Shown here: in pieces, positions 47,691-55,112 of the stretch
Position numbering within the stretch: position 1 is the stretch's first letter
How the letters are laid out: each line of letters begins with the position of its first letter
NCBI RefSeq assembly: GCF_030813795.1
Contig: NZ_JAUSUX010000012.1
Coordinates: 1 to 64,000 of the forward strand
Reading direction: 5' to 3'
DNA from: Desulfofundulus luciae
GTDB lineage: Bacteria; Bacillota; Desulfotomaculia; Desulfotomaculales; Desulfovirgulaceae
DNA length: 64,000 bases
The notes under the pieces: generated by a model
Told to the model about the DNA's origin: nothing
Seen by the model: the letters and a program-made list of their open reading frames with translations, nothing else
The model's database searches: none
Program-made: the position numbers and the translations under genes

Positions 47691-47796
47691 AACCCCTTTA
47701 TCACCTCACTTGACCGGTCCCCGCGAAGGCTTTGTGCTTGTAACCCCATGCACATGATAGCCGGCAAAAAACTCCCGGTATTTAGCCGGATGATAT

Positions 47797-47825
47797 TTCT
47801 TTTGCGACAATTGCTGTGTTATAAT
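47797..47825 (+). promoter_or_regulatory. Extended -10 promoter upstream of the kinase-regulator operon
   Basis: TGTTATAAT (47817-47825) forms an extended -10 element with a perfect TATAAT (47820-47825); the -35 region (about 47797-47802) is poor. It lies about 250 bases before the kinase start. The rest of the 47691-48073 gap shows no gene. Confidence 0.5.
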
Positions 47826-48073
47826 AAACGCGAGGGCTTGTGAAAAAAGTTATTAACCGGTGTTGCATTTTACGTACCAGCCTGTTATGCCCGGGAAAAA
47901 GCAGGTTTCGCCTCTCAGGATGGAAGGGGCTTTGTTTAAAAACAGACAGTTGGGAATCTAACCAGCGAGCAAAAAGGAGATTGTGAAGTTAATTACTAAA
48001 GGGAAACCGGTGTCTGTTTTCAGACAGCAGGTGTTTGTTATCCATCACCCGGCTGGCAGGAAAGGGGGAAAGC

Positions 48074-49627
48074 ATGATGAGGGTCAGCTGGCGCAGTTTG
48101 CGCTTTCAAATTATGGCTATCACTGTGGTGCTCCTGCTGATTCCGGTATTATTGCTGCTTTACGACCTTATCTTTGCCACCAAAAGTGAAGAGGCCATGA
48201 TTTCCTCCCTGGAGGAGCGCCTTGGCTCTTTATTGCACAAGCAGGTTGTCCCCGGCCTGAAAGAAACCCTGCAGAAAAAACTGGGGGACGAAAAATTTAT
48301 AAACCTTGATCCCGAAAGCCAGGCCAGTTACCTGCAGGCCAGCTTTACCGAGGTCACCGGTCCCCTGGTACCCAACCATCCCGGCGTCAGGTTTGGCCTT
48401 TATTTGCCCGATAGTAACCAAATTTTCGTGCAGGGTTTTCTCCACGAGTACCGCCAGCTCTCACCCCAGGAAAGCCGGGAGAGGGAAAGACGCATTTTGA
48501 ATGAAGCCAATTCGGGGTTGATGGCGGTAGTGGCCAGCCGGCGTCCCCTGGCCCGATTGACTACCAGTTTAAACGATGAAACCTTTGAATATCTAACACC
48601 TCTAATTATTGACGGCAGGCTGGTGGCGGTGGCGTGGGTAGATGAACGCCTGCATCCCATCTTTGCCCAGAGCCGCTATTTTCGCCTTATCTCCCGCTAC
48701 GTGACCCTGTTTGTTTTCTTTGCCTGCACCGGAGGGGTTCTGTTTTTAGTCCATAATCTCGTCAGGTCTGTAAATCAGATTAAGGAAGGGCTCGGCCACC
48801 TGGAAAAGGATTTGAACCACCTGCTTCCGGACCTGCCCGGGGAAGCCGGTCAAATTGCCCGGGCCATCAACCGCATGGCCCGCTCCATCGCAGAAAAAGA
48901 AAAGCTGGAGGAGCAACTGCACCGGTCCGAACGCCTGGCCGCCCTCGGCCGCCTGGTCACCGGCATCGCCCATGAATTGCGCAATCCCATTTCCGTTGTT
49001 AAAACCATCATCCAGGTGATGGAGCAGGACCTGAGGGACGTACACGATATCAGGCAGTATACCGATATCATAAAAGAGCAAATCGACCGGCAGAACAGAA
49101 TCATCCAGGAGTTGCTGGATTTCGGCCGACCGACGAAAAATTTCGTCCATCCCGCGTCGGTAAATTCCCTGCTGGATAAGGTGCTTACCTTTACCACTCC
49201 CCTGCTAAGGCAACATCAAGTACAGTTAACTGTAGAAAAGGATCCGGACATCCCGCTTATAGAAGTGGACGGAGAACGCATTAAACAGGTGTTTGTCAAT
49301 TTAATCCTGAACGCCGTCCAGGCCATGCCCGACGGAGGCAGGTTAACCATCAAAACCTACGCCGACAACAACCACGTGCACATCCGGTTCAGCGACACCG
49401 GCCCGGGAATTGCCAGCGAGGAAATCTCACGGATTTTCGATCCTTTTTATACTACCCGGAAAGACGGAACCGGACTGGGGCTGTCCATCAGCCACCAGAT
49501 CGTCGCCAGCCATGGCGGAAACATTGATGTAACATCCAGTGAAAAAGGAGCCACCTTCACCGTATGTCTACCCATAATGGATCCGACAGGAGGGGCTAAC
49601 CATGGTACCAACAATTCTAATCATTGA
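48074..49627 (+). CDS. Membrane sensor histidine kinase (two-component)
   Basis: About 517 residues from the ATG at 48074, preceded by AAGGGGGAAAGC. N-terminal helix (about 10-33), an extracytoplasmic region of about 175 residues, a second helix (about 205-225), HAMP (about 226-280), then HisKA with LVTGIAHELRNPISVVKT (about residue 298) and HATPase with NLILNAVQAMPDG, FSDTGPGI and GTGLGLSISHQI. The 3' end overlaps the response regulator by 26 bases. The layout is that of ZraS/NtrB-type kinases that control sigma-54 regulators. Confidence 0.93.
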   Translation: MMRVSWRSLRFQIMAITVVLLLIPVLLLLYDLIFATKSEEAMISSLEERLGSLLHKQVVPGLKETLQKKLGDEKFINLDPESQASYLQASFTEVTGPLVPNHPGVRFGLYLPDSNQIFVQGFLHEYRQLSPQESRERERRILNEANSGLMAVVASRRPLARLTTSLNDETFEYLTPLIIDGRLVAVAWVDERLHPIFAQSRYFRLISRYVTLFVFFACTGGVLFLVHNLVRSVNQIKEGLGHLEKDLNHLLPDLPGEAGQIARAINRMARSIAEKEKLEEQLHRSERLAALGRLVTGIAHELRNPISVVKTIIQVMEQDLRDVHDIRQYTDIIKEQIDRQNRIIQELLDFGRPTKNFVHPASVNSLLDKVLTFTTPLLRQHQVQLTVEKDPDIPLIEVDGERIKQVFVNLILNAVQAMPDGGRLTIKTYADNNHVHIRFSDTGPGIASEEISRIFDPFYTTRKDGTGLGLSISHQIVASHGGNIDVTSSEKGATFTVCLPIMDPTGGANHGTNNSNH

Positions 49628-50954
49628 TGACGAACAGCATCTTTGCTGGGCACTGGAACGGGCCATGCAACAGGAAGGCTACCATGTGTTGTCCACCACT
49701 TCCCCGTCAAAAGGACTGGAACTAATCCGCGAGGAGCAACCTTCCCTGGTAATTCTGGATTTAAAAATGCCCGAGATGGACGGGATGGATGTACTCCGCA
49801 AGGCCAGGGAAATGCAGCCTAAAATCCCGGTGGTTATTCTCACCGCCCACGGCACCATCGAGACGGCCATTGAGGCCATGAAAATCGGAGCGGCCGATTA
49901 TATCACCAAGCCTTTCGACCTGGATGAATTGAAAATGGTCATCAAACAAAACCTGGTGATCACCCAACTGGCCACCGAGGTTAGTTTCCTGCGCTCCGAG
50001 TTAACCAAAAAGTACAGCAAATTGGTAGGGAAAAGTCCGGCCATCCAGGAAGTGATTAAGCTGATCGAGCGGGTGGCCGCGAGCGATGCCACCGTGTTAG
50101 TTACCGGGGAAAGCGGTACCGGTAAAGAGGTGACCGCGGTAGCCATTCACCAGAACAGCCCCCGCCGGGACGGGCCCTTTGTCGCCATTAACTGCGCGGC
50201 CCTGCCCGAACAATTACTGGAAAGCGAACTTTTTGGCCATGAAAAGGGAGCTTTTACCGGGGCCTCTGCCCGCAAACTGGGCCGTTTTGAACTGGCCGAT
50301 CGGGGCACGATTTTCCTGGATGAAATTACCGAAATGTCTCTTTCCATGCAGGCCAAGCTCCTGCGGGTGCTCCAGGAAATGTCCTTCGAACGGGTGGGAG
50401 GCACCGAAACAATCCATGTGGATGTGCGGGTTATTGCGGCTACAAACCGCAACCTGACGGAAGCCATAGAAAAGGGTCTTTTCCGGGAGGATCTCTATTA
50501 CCGCCTCAATGTGTTCCAGATCCACCTGCCGCCACTACGGGAAAGAAAGGAGGATATTCCCCTTTTAGCCAACCATTTTTTAGAAAAATTCCGCCCCAAG
50601 TACCTGGTGAATAAAATTTCCCCGGCAGCCATGGAACTGTTGTGCAATTACCACTGGCCGGGAAATATCCGGGAACTGCAGAACGTTATTGAGCGGGCGG
50701 CCATCATTTGCCAGGGCAATGAGATACTACCCGAACACCTGCCCAAGGAGCTGTTGAACACGCCCCAAAATGAAAAGGACCTGGTGATCCGCTTCCCCGA
50801 TGAAGGCATTTCCCTGGAACAGGTGGAAAGGGAGCTGATCATCAAGGCCCTCCAGAAAAGCGGGGGCAATCAGACCCGCGCCGCCCAGTTGCTGGGTATT
50901 ACCCGGTCGGCCCTCTTATACCGGGCGCAAAAATACGGTATTATCACCGGTTAG
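49602..50954 (+). CDS. Sigma-54-dependent response regulator (NtrC/ZraR family)
   Basis: 450 residues. Receiver domain (1-120; phosphoacceptor Asp in LVILDLKMPEMDG at about residue 52, Lys in ITKPF), AAA+ domain (about 140-375) with Walker A GESGTGKE, the sigma-54 loop GAFTGA and Walker B in GTIFLDEITEMS, and a Fis-type helix-turn-helix at the C-terminus (GGNQTRAAQLLGITRSALL). ATG behind AGGAGGGGC inside the kinase gene. Its targets must have -24/-12 promoters; none was recognised in the window. Confidence 0.95.
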   Translation: MVPTILIIDDEQHLCWALERAMQQEGYHVLSTTSPSKGLELIREEQPSLVILDLKMPEMDGMDVLRKAREMQPKIPVVILTAHGTIETAIEAMKIGAADYITKPFDLDELKMVIKQNLVITQLATEVSFLRSELTKKYSKLVGKSPAIQEVIKLIERVAASDATVLVTGESGTGKEVTAVAIHQNSPRRDGPFVAINCAALPEQLLESELFGHEKGAFTGASARKLGRFELADRGTIFLDEITEMSLSMQAKLLRVLQEMSFERVGGTETIHVDVRVIAATNRNLTEAIEKGLFREDLYYRLNVFQIHLPPLRERKEDIPLLANHFLEKFRPKYLVNKISPAAMELLCNYHWPGNIRELQNVIERAAIICQGNEILPEHLPKELLNTPQNEKDLVIRFPDEGISLEQVERELIIKALQKSGGNQTRAAQLLGITRSALLYRAQKYGIITG

Positions 50955-51006
50955 TTGCTGGGGCCGGGGTTCAAACCATCCCGGGGCAGGAATAATCTTT
51001 TAAAAA

Positions 51007-51027
51007 GCCGGAAAAAGTTTTTCCGGC
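51007..51027 (+). terminator. Hairpin after the response regulator
   Basis: A perfect GCCGGAAAAA/TTTTTCCGGC stem (51007-51027) about 50 bases past the regulator stop, with a T run (ATTTTTGG) some 8 bases later. It probably ends the kinase-regulator transcript, though the T run is not adjacent. Confidence 0.5.
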
Positions 51028-51118
51028 GGCAGGATTTTTGGGGATTTTATCAGAATATTTTTATAATCAGATCAGCTTTACTCAGCGAGGTAATATCAAG
51101 AAAGATCGGTGGGTGACC

Positions 51119-51751
51119 ATGTTAACTGCTAGCGCCAAAACAACCGAAATAAAACAGTTAACCACACCACAGGGCATGGTATTCATTGAAGGGCCTGTCA
51201 GCAAAGAGTACCTTGCTACCCTTACTATGAACGAACGGTTGCGCAACTTCCGCAGCCCCGCACGGCAAAAAGAGGCTTTAATGATTGCCGCCGGTGACCC
51301 GGAAGGACTGGTGTATATTGCCCGGCACGGGCAAGAAATCATTGGGTATGTACTCTTTCACAAACCCAGCAAATATACCCGTTGGAGCAGGCATCCCCGC
51401 CTGCTGGAACTGGGAGCCATTGAAGTCAGCCGGAGCTGGCAACGTCTGGGCATAGCAAAAGAATTGCTACAACAGGCCTTCAAGAACGAGATGCTGGAGG
51501 ATTACGTGGTCATCACCACCGAATTCTACTGGCACTGGGATCTGCAGGGAAGCGGACTGGACGTCTTTGGCTACCAGCGCATGCTGACCCGGCTTTTCGG
51601 AAGCGCAGGCTTCAAAAGGCGGGGAACAGACGATCCGGAAATCCTGGAACATCCGGCCAACATGTTGATGGTACGCTTCGGCAAGAGGGTAAGCAAAACG
51701 CATATTAAAGCTTTTGAAGATCTCACCTATCAGAATTCGCTGGTTGATTAG
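51119..51751 (+). CDS. acuA: AcuA-like GNAT acetyltransferase
   Basis: 210 residues from the ATG at 51119, the same size as B. subtilis AcuA. AcuA acetylates and inactivates acetyl-CoA synthetase. The middle shows a GNAT core: PEGLVYIARHGQEIIGYVLFH, then ELGAIEVSRSWQRLGIAKELL, the acetyl-CoA-binding motif. The C-terminal half has TTEFYWHWDLQGSGLDVFGY, typical of AcuA. The deacetylase acuC and acuB do not adjoin it. RBS GGGTGACC is weak. Confidence 0.82.
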   Translation: MLTASAKTTEIKQLTTPQGMVFIEGPVSKEYLATLTMNERLRNFRSPARQKEALMIAAGDPEGLVYIARHGQEIIGYVLFHKPSKYTRWSRHPRLLELGAIEVSRSWQRLGIAKELLQQAFKNEMLEDYVVITTEFYWHWDLQGSGLDVFGYQRMLTRLFGSAGFKRRGTDDPEILEHPANMLMVRFGKRVSKTHIKAFEDLTYQNSLVD

Positions 51752-51818
51752 TACCACACCGCACAGGAGAACGGTACGGGAGTCAGCGCTACCTTAAGAC
51801 TTGTATTTAACTTTTTTC

Positions 51819-51847
51819 TTGACACAGGAAAGAGTATGATATATATT
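51819..51847 (+). promoter_or_regulatory. Strong sigma-A promoter of candidate small RNA
   Basis: TTGACA (51819-51824), 17-base spacer, TATATT (51842-51847). Among the best sigma-A matches in the window. Transcription would start near 51854, within the perfect 13-bp palindrome GTGAAAGTTTCAC (51853-51865), which may be an operator or a 5' hairpin. Confidence 0.75.
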
Positions 51848-51853
51848 CAATAG

Positions 51854-51930
51854 TGAAAGTTTCACAACCATAAACCCAACCGCCTCTCCTTTCCCCATCA
51901 AAAGCCCTTAGCAATAAGGGCACTTTTTTT
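51854..51930 (+). ncRNA. Candidate 77-nt small RNA with C/U-rich tract
   Basis: Between the promoter above and a perfect intrinsic terminator (GCCCTTA-GCAA-TAAGGGC, 51904-51921, then ACTTTTTTT) there is no reading frame of note. A 5' hairpin GUGAA/UUCAC is followed by a single-stranded C/U-rich tract (51874-51898, centred on CGCCTCTCCTTTCCCC), complementary to Shine-Dalgarno sequences. This architecture is like base-pairing RNAs such as RsaE/RoxS of Firmicutes. The alternative is a short attenuated leader of the carbonic anhydrase gene 150 bases downstream. Confidence 0.5.
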
Positions 51931-52081
51931 GGGGCTTTATACACGACAGTGCTTACATGCCCTTTCGGCTCAGCTTTTTAAAAATGGCTCCCAAAATGGC
52001 TCCCCAAAGGCAGAATCTTAAACCGGTTGCCTTTCCCAGGAGGGGTGAGGTATAGTTTTTATAAAAAAGGGAGGACGAACT

Positions 52082-52609
52082 ATGGGCATTTATGAGTTCG
52101 AAGGCCATAAGCCGCAGTTAGCAAAAGATGTTTTTATTGCCCCGGGGGCGATGGTGGTTGGCCGGGTGGAAATCGGACGGGGCAGCAGTGTCTGGTTTAA
52201 TACGGTTATCCGCGGTGATGTGGATGAGGTCAAAATAGGTGAGGAAACAAACATTCAGGACGGCTGTCTATTGCATGAGGATCCCGGCTATCCCCTAAAA
52301 ATCGGAAACCGGGTTACGGTAGGCCACGGCGCCATTCTCCACGGGTGCACCATTGAAGACGGCTCACTTATCGGCATGGGAGCTATCGTCCTTAACGGTG
52401 CCCGCGTGGGCCAGGGGGCCGTGGTGGGTGCCGGGACCCTGGTGGTGGAAGGACAGGAAATTCCCCCGGGGCACCTGGCGCTGGGTTCTCCGGCCCGGGT
52501 AGTTCGACAGCTTTCGGCACAAGAAACGGAAAAATTTCAAAAACTGGTCGTTAATTATCGACGGCTGGCACAGCAATACCGATCTGCAATGTTTTCCCCT
52601 TCCTTTTAA
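52082..52609 (+). CDS. Gamma-class carbonic anhydrase family protein
   Basis: 175 residues. Left-handed beta-helix of hexapeptide repeats, trimeric in the family. Motifs: APGAMVVGRVEIGRGSSVWF, IRGDVDEVKIGEETNIQDG, LHEDPGYPLKIG and the metal histidine run VGHGAILHGCTI. YrdA/PaaY/Cam-like enzymes hydrate CO2 to bicarbonate; many members lack the Cam proton-shuttle loop and are poorly active, as here. GGGAGG before ATG. The 330-bp gap upstream holds the candidate small RNA and two direct copies of AAAATGGCTCCC near 51980-52006. Confidence 0.88.
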   Translation: MGIYEFEGHKPQLAKDVFIAPGAMVVGRVEIGRGSSVWFNTVIRGDVDEVKIGEETNIQDGCLLHEDPGYPLKIGNRVTVGHGAILHGCTIEDGSLIGMGAIVLNGARVGQGAVVGAGTLVVEGQEIPPGHLALGSPARVVRQLSAQETEKFQKLVVNYRRLAQQYRSAMFSPSF

Positions 52610-52839
52610 GGCAAAGCCCCCGGCAAGGGACTTCCTGATTTCCACGAAAAGTGGAGCCCAGAAAAATTTTCTATGGAAAATTTTCTTAGAAAAGAAGGAG
52701 ATTTTTTGTTTCTGCAGAAATATATGCCAAAGAATGGCTTTTAATGGAAGCTCTTGCATCAGGGACGGGGAAATTGCAGGATGGGTGGCTGAAACCCGTG
52801 ATGAGTATTATACCGACAATCTTAAATGGAGAGACAAGA
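52610..52839. other. Gap before the agr operon
   Basis: 230 bases, low GC in part. A stretch near 52662-52700 (GAAAATTTTC repeated around TATGGAAAATTTTC) can form AT-rich hairpins. No gene is supported: a longer open frame covers part of it but lacks codon character. It presumably holds the agr promoter, which I could not identify. Confidence 0.35.
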
Positions 52840-53334
52840 ATGGATAAAATGCCCCTGCTTGCTTTGATTTTTCAGTCTATTCCGGAGAGTGTCATCATCC
52901 TGGCCCTGGGTTTAACCCTTATGGGTATAGAGCTTAAATGGCAGCGGATTATTCCGGCAGCAGTACTTTCTTCACTGTGTTCATACTTTGTACGTGAACT
53001 GCCCATACCCTATGGAGTACATACCTTAATTGGGATTGTCGTAATCGCTGTTCTTGTGATTATGTTTTTCAAAACTCCAGTTCCTGTGGCCATCAGTGTG
53101 GCCATGATCGGAATAGTTACCCTGATAACAGTGGAAATACTTATATGGCCTGTAATAATTTTGCTTACAGGAAAAACAATGCCTCAAATTTGGCACTCTC
53201 AGACTCTTCGTATTTTATTAGCCATCCCCGAACTAATTTTGCTGGCTTTAATCACCTTTTGGTGTATAAGAAAAAAGGTTACATTACGCTCACCAGGCAT
53301 TTACAACCAAACAAAAGACCGGGAGCAGGATTAA
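52840..53334 (+). CDS. Membrane protein of the agr operon, unknown function
   Basis: About 164 residues from the ATG at 52840 (GGAGAGACAAGA before it; the open frame is longer). Five predicted helices: QSIPESVIILALGLTLMG at the start, then AAVLSSLCSYFV, three further hydrophobic segments and a basic C-terminus (CIRKKVTLRS). It lies 3 bases before the kinase gene, so they are coupled. Such multi-helix proteins precede Spo0B-like kinases in several Desulfotomaculum-type agr cassettes, from memory; it could form the sensor's membrane part. The gene is visibly lower in GC than what follows. Confidence 0.65.
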   Translation: MDKMPLLALIFQSIPESVIILALGLTLMGIELKWQRIIPAAVLSSLCSYFVRELPIPYGVHTLIGIVVIAVLVIMFFKTPVPVAISVAMIGIVTLITVEILIWPVIILLTGKTMPQIWHSQTLRILLAIPELILLALITFWCIRKKVTLRSPGIYNQTKDREQD

Positions 53335-53337
53335 CTG

Positions 53338-54180
53338 ATGAGTACGCTATCATTTCCCAACTACCTAATAGTAGTTTTCAGTTTGGGACAGGCATTAATA
53401 ATCTCCCTGTTTACTCAATACCTGGCTTTCATCAATGCCTCCATTCCACTAGCCTGGGTTACAATAGTGGACATAGTAGTTTTCGGCAACGTTGCTCTGG
53501 GATTTATTTTGCTGCGGAAGCTGCTTGTTTTGGAAGAACAGGGCAATTTAATACGCCAGCAGGCCAAACACATCCAGGACCTGGAGGAAATGATCCGCAA
53601 CATCCGGGCCCAGCGCCACGACTTCATCAGCCACCTGCAGGCCGTGTACGGCATGCTGCAGATGGGCAAGCTGGAAAGCGCCCGGGAGTACCTGGCCGAG
53701 GTGACGGGGGACATCCGCATCTTGTCCCAGACCCTGCGGCTGAAGCAGCCCGAGGTGGCCGCCCTGGTCCAGCAAAAGGCGGCCCTGGCGGCCAGCCGCA
53801 ACATCAGCTTCGGCCTGGTCATTGAAACCGACCTGGGCAAGCTGACCATGCGCCCCCACAATCTGAACCGGATACTGGGCAACCTTCTGGACAACGCCAT
53901 GGAAGCGGTGATGTTTTTAGCGACGAAAGACCGTTACGTCAGGCTGGAAATAAGAGAAGACGAACAAAGCTATATCCTCGCGGTAGGCAACTCCGGCCCG
54001 GAAATAAAAGAGGATATAAGGGGAAAGATTTTTGAGCCTGGCTTTTCCACCAAGGGGGAAAACCGGGGCCTGGGGCTGGCCATTGTACGGGAGATAGTGG
54101 AACAGCACGGCGGACAGGTGCGGCTAACCTCCCCGCCCACCATCTTTACAGTAACCCTACCCAAGGCAGGTGGAGAGTGA
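53338..54180 (+). CDS. Spo0B-like/AgrC-type GHKL histidine kinase
   Basis: 280 residues. Only two N-terminal helices (about 8-30 and 38-58), then a coiled coil and a Spo0B-type H-box RAQRHDFISHLQAVYGML (His at about residue 99), and a GHKL ATPase with NLLDNAMEAV, GNSGPEI, and FSTKGENRGLGLAIVREIV. AgrC kinases usually have six helices, so sensing may need the upstream membrane protein. The 3' end overlaps agrB by 4 bases. Base composition jumps from about 37-48% GC to 62-70% GC near 53580, inside the gene. Confidence 0.85.
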   Translation: MSTLSFPNYLIVVFSLGQALIISLFTQYLAFINASIPLAWVTIVDIVVFGNVALGFILLRKLLVLEEQGNLIRQQAKHIQDLEEMIRNIRAQRHDFISHLQAVYGMLQMGKLESAREYLAEVTGDIRILSQTLRLKQPEVAALVQQKAALAASRNISFGLVIETDLGKLTMRPHNLNRILGNLLDNAMEAVMFLATKDRYVRLEIREDEQSYILAVGNSGPEIKEDIRGKIFEPGFSTKGENRGLGLAIVREIVEQHGGQVRLTSPPTIFTVTLPKAGGE

Positions 54181-54827
54181 TGATCCATAACCTGGCCCAG
54201 AGGATCGCCTCCTGGCTGGGCAAAGAACTGCAGCAGGAGGAGCGGGCGGCGGTGATGGCCTACGGCCTGGAACTCCTCCTGGGCGCAGTGGTGAAACTGG
54301 TATGCTTTGTGACGATACCCTTGCTTTTGGGCATTTTCCCCCAGGTGATTGCGGCGCTACTGGCCAGTGTGGTCTTCCGCCTGGCCGCCGGGGGGGCCCA
54401 CTGCACCGCCTATTACCGCTGCCTGATCGGCTCCCTAACCACCTTCACAGGCCTGGGTTTTCTGGCCCGCTGGCTGGGCGAAATTGACGCCCCCGGTACG
54501 GAAATGGCCCTGGTTGCGGCATTTTTCGCCGTTACAGTTGCTCTAATCTGGGCGCCGGCGGACACCCCGGCCAAGCCAATCACCCGGGAGGGCCATCGCC
54601 GGGCGCTGAAAATAATCTCCCTGCTGGTACCCCTGTGCTACCTGGCCCTGGTCTGGTTCTTCCCCCTGCGGGGGGACCTGGTAACCGCCAGCACCCTGGG
54701 CCTGGCCTTTCAAGCCTTTACCGTCACCCCGGCCGGCTACCGCTTCGTGGAATGGCTGGACGTTCTCCTGGGCCGGCTGCACTCCATACCCATACCCGGC
54801 AAAGGAGGTGTGAAGAATGCGGTTTAA
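54177..54827 (+). CDS. agrB: AgrB-family peptide-processing membrane protein
   Basis: 216 residues. Membrane cysteine protease that cuts and cyclises the AgrD precursor. Five or six hydrophobic helices. The family catalytic pair is seen: His in RLAAGGAHCTAYYRCLIGSL (GGAHC, with the Cys in the same motif AHCxxxYxC). The N-terminal amphipathic helix LAQRIASWLGKEL and the start ATG 4 bases inside the kinase gene complete the operon. The C-terminus overlaps agrD by 11 bases. GC-rich. Confidence 0.88.
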   Translation: MMIHNLAQRIASWLGKELQQEERAAVMAYGLELLLGAVVKLVCFVTIPLLLGIFPQVIAALLASVVFRLAAGGAHCTAYYRCLIGSLTTFTGLGFLARWLGEIDAPGTEMALVAAFFAVTVALIWAPADTPAKPITREGHRRALKIISLLVPLCYLALVWFFPLRGDLVTASTLGLAFQAFTVTPAGYRFVEWLDVLLGRLHSIPIPGKGGVKNAV

Positions 54828-54945
54828 GCAGTGGTTTTTAGGGCTTGTTGCCACCGTGGCTATGGTGGTGGCCGCCACGGGTATTTATCCGGCCAGTTGG
54901 GGCTTGTTGTACCAGCCGGAAGTACCCGCCGAGCTGCGCAAGTAA
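54817..54945 (+). CDS. agrD: AgrD-type autoinducer precursor with serine ring residue
   Basis: 42 residues, starting ATG at 54817 inside agrB, with AAAGGAGGTG before it. The N-terminal MRFKQWFLGLVATVAMVV is an amphipathic/hydrophobic leader; the C-terminal YQPEVPAELRK is the charged tail recognised by AgrB, aligned with EVPKEL of staphylococcal AgrD. The residues before the tail, IYPASWGLL, would be the signal core. There is no cysteine in the peptide. Serine at residue 27 stands five residues before the tail, where the ring-forming cysteine is in Staphylococcus, so a Ser-Trp-Gly-Leu-Leu lactone ring is predicted. Confidence 0.8.
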   Translation: MRFKQWFLGLVATVAMVVAATGIYPASWGLLYQPEVPAELRK

Positions 54946-55086
54946 GGTCAAGCAAAAGTCAACAAAACTAGAGGGAAAAATCTTGCTGCTGGAGTGCCAG
55001 CGGTAGTCTTGTGTGTAATTTCCTTGTGGACATAATCCTTAAAACATCAGCTTCGTACATAACTTCTTATCAACAGCATAGTGCAT

Positions 55087-55112
55087 GCGGGCTAAAGGCC
55101 CGCTTTTTCTTT
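55087..55112 (+). terminator. Terminator of the agr operon
   Basis: GCGGGC/GCCCGC stem (55087-55092 with 55098-55103) followed by TTTTTCTTT, about 140 bases after agrD. It abuts the end of the convergent helicase gene. No gene lies between agrD and this terminator, so the operon has no response regulator. Confidence 0.85.

Noticed and set aside
51849..51868. Rex operator at the small-RNA promoter
   Set aside because: The GTGAAAGTTTCAC palindrome has a shorter centre than the Rex consensus TTGTGAA-N4-TTCACAA and lacks the outer TT on the left.
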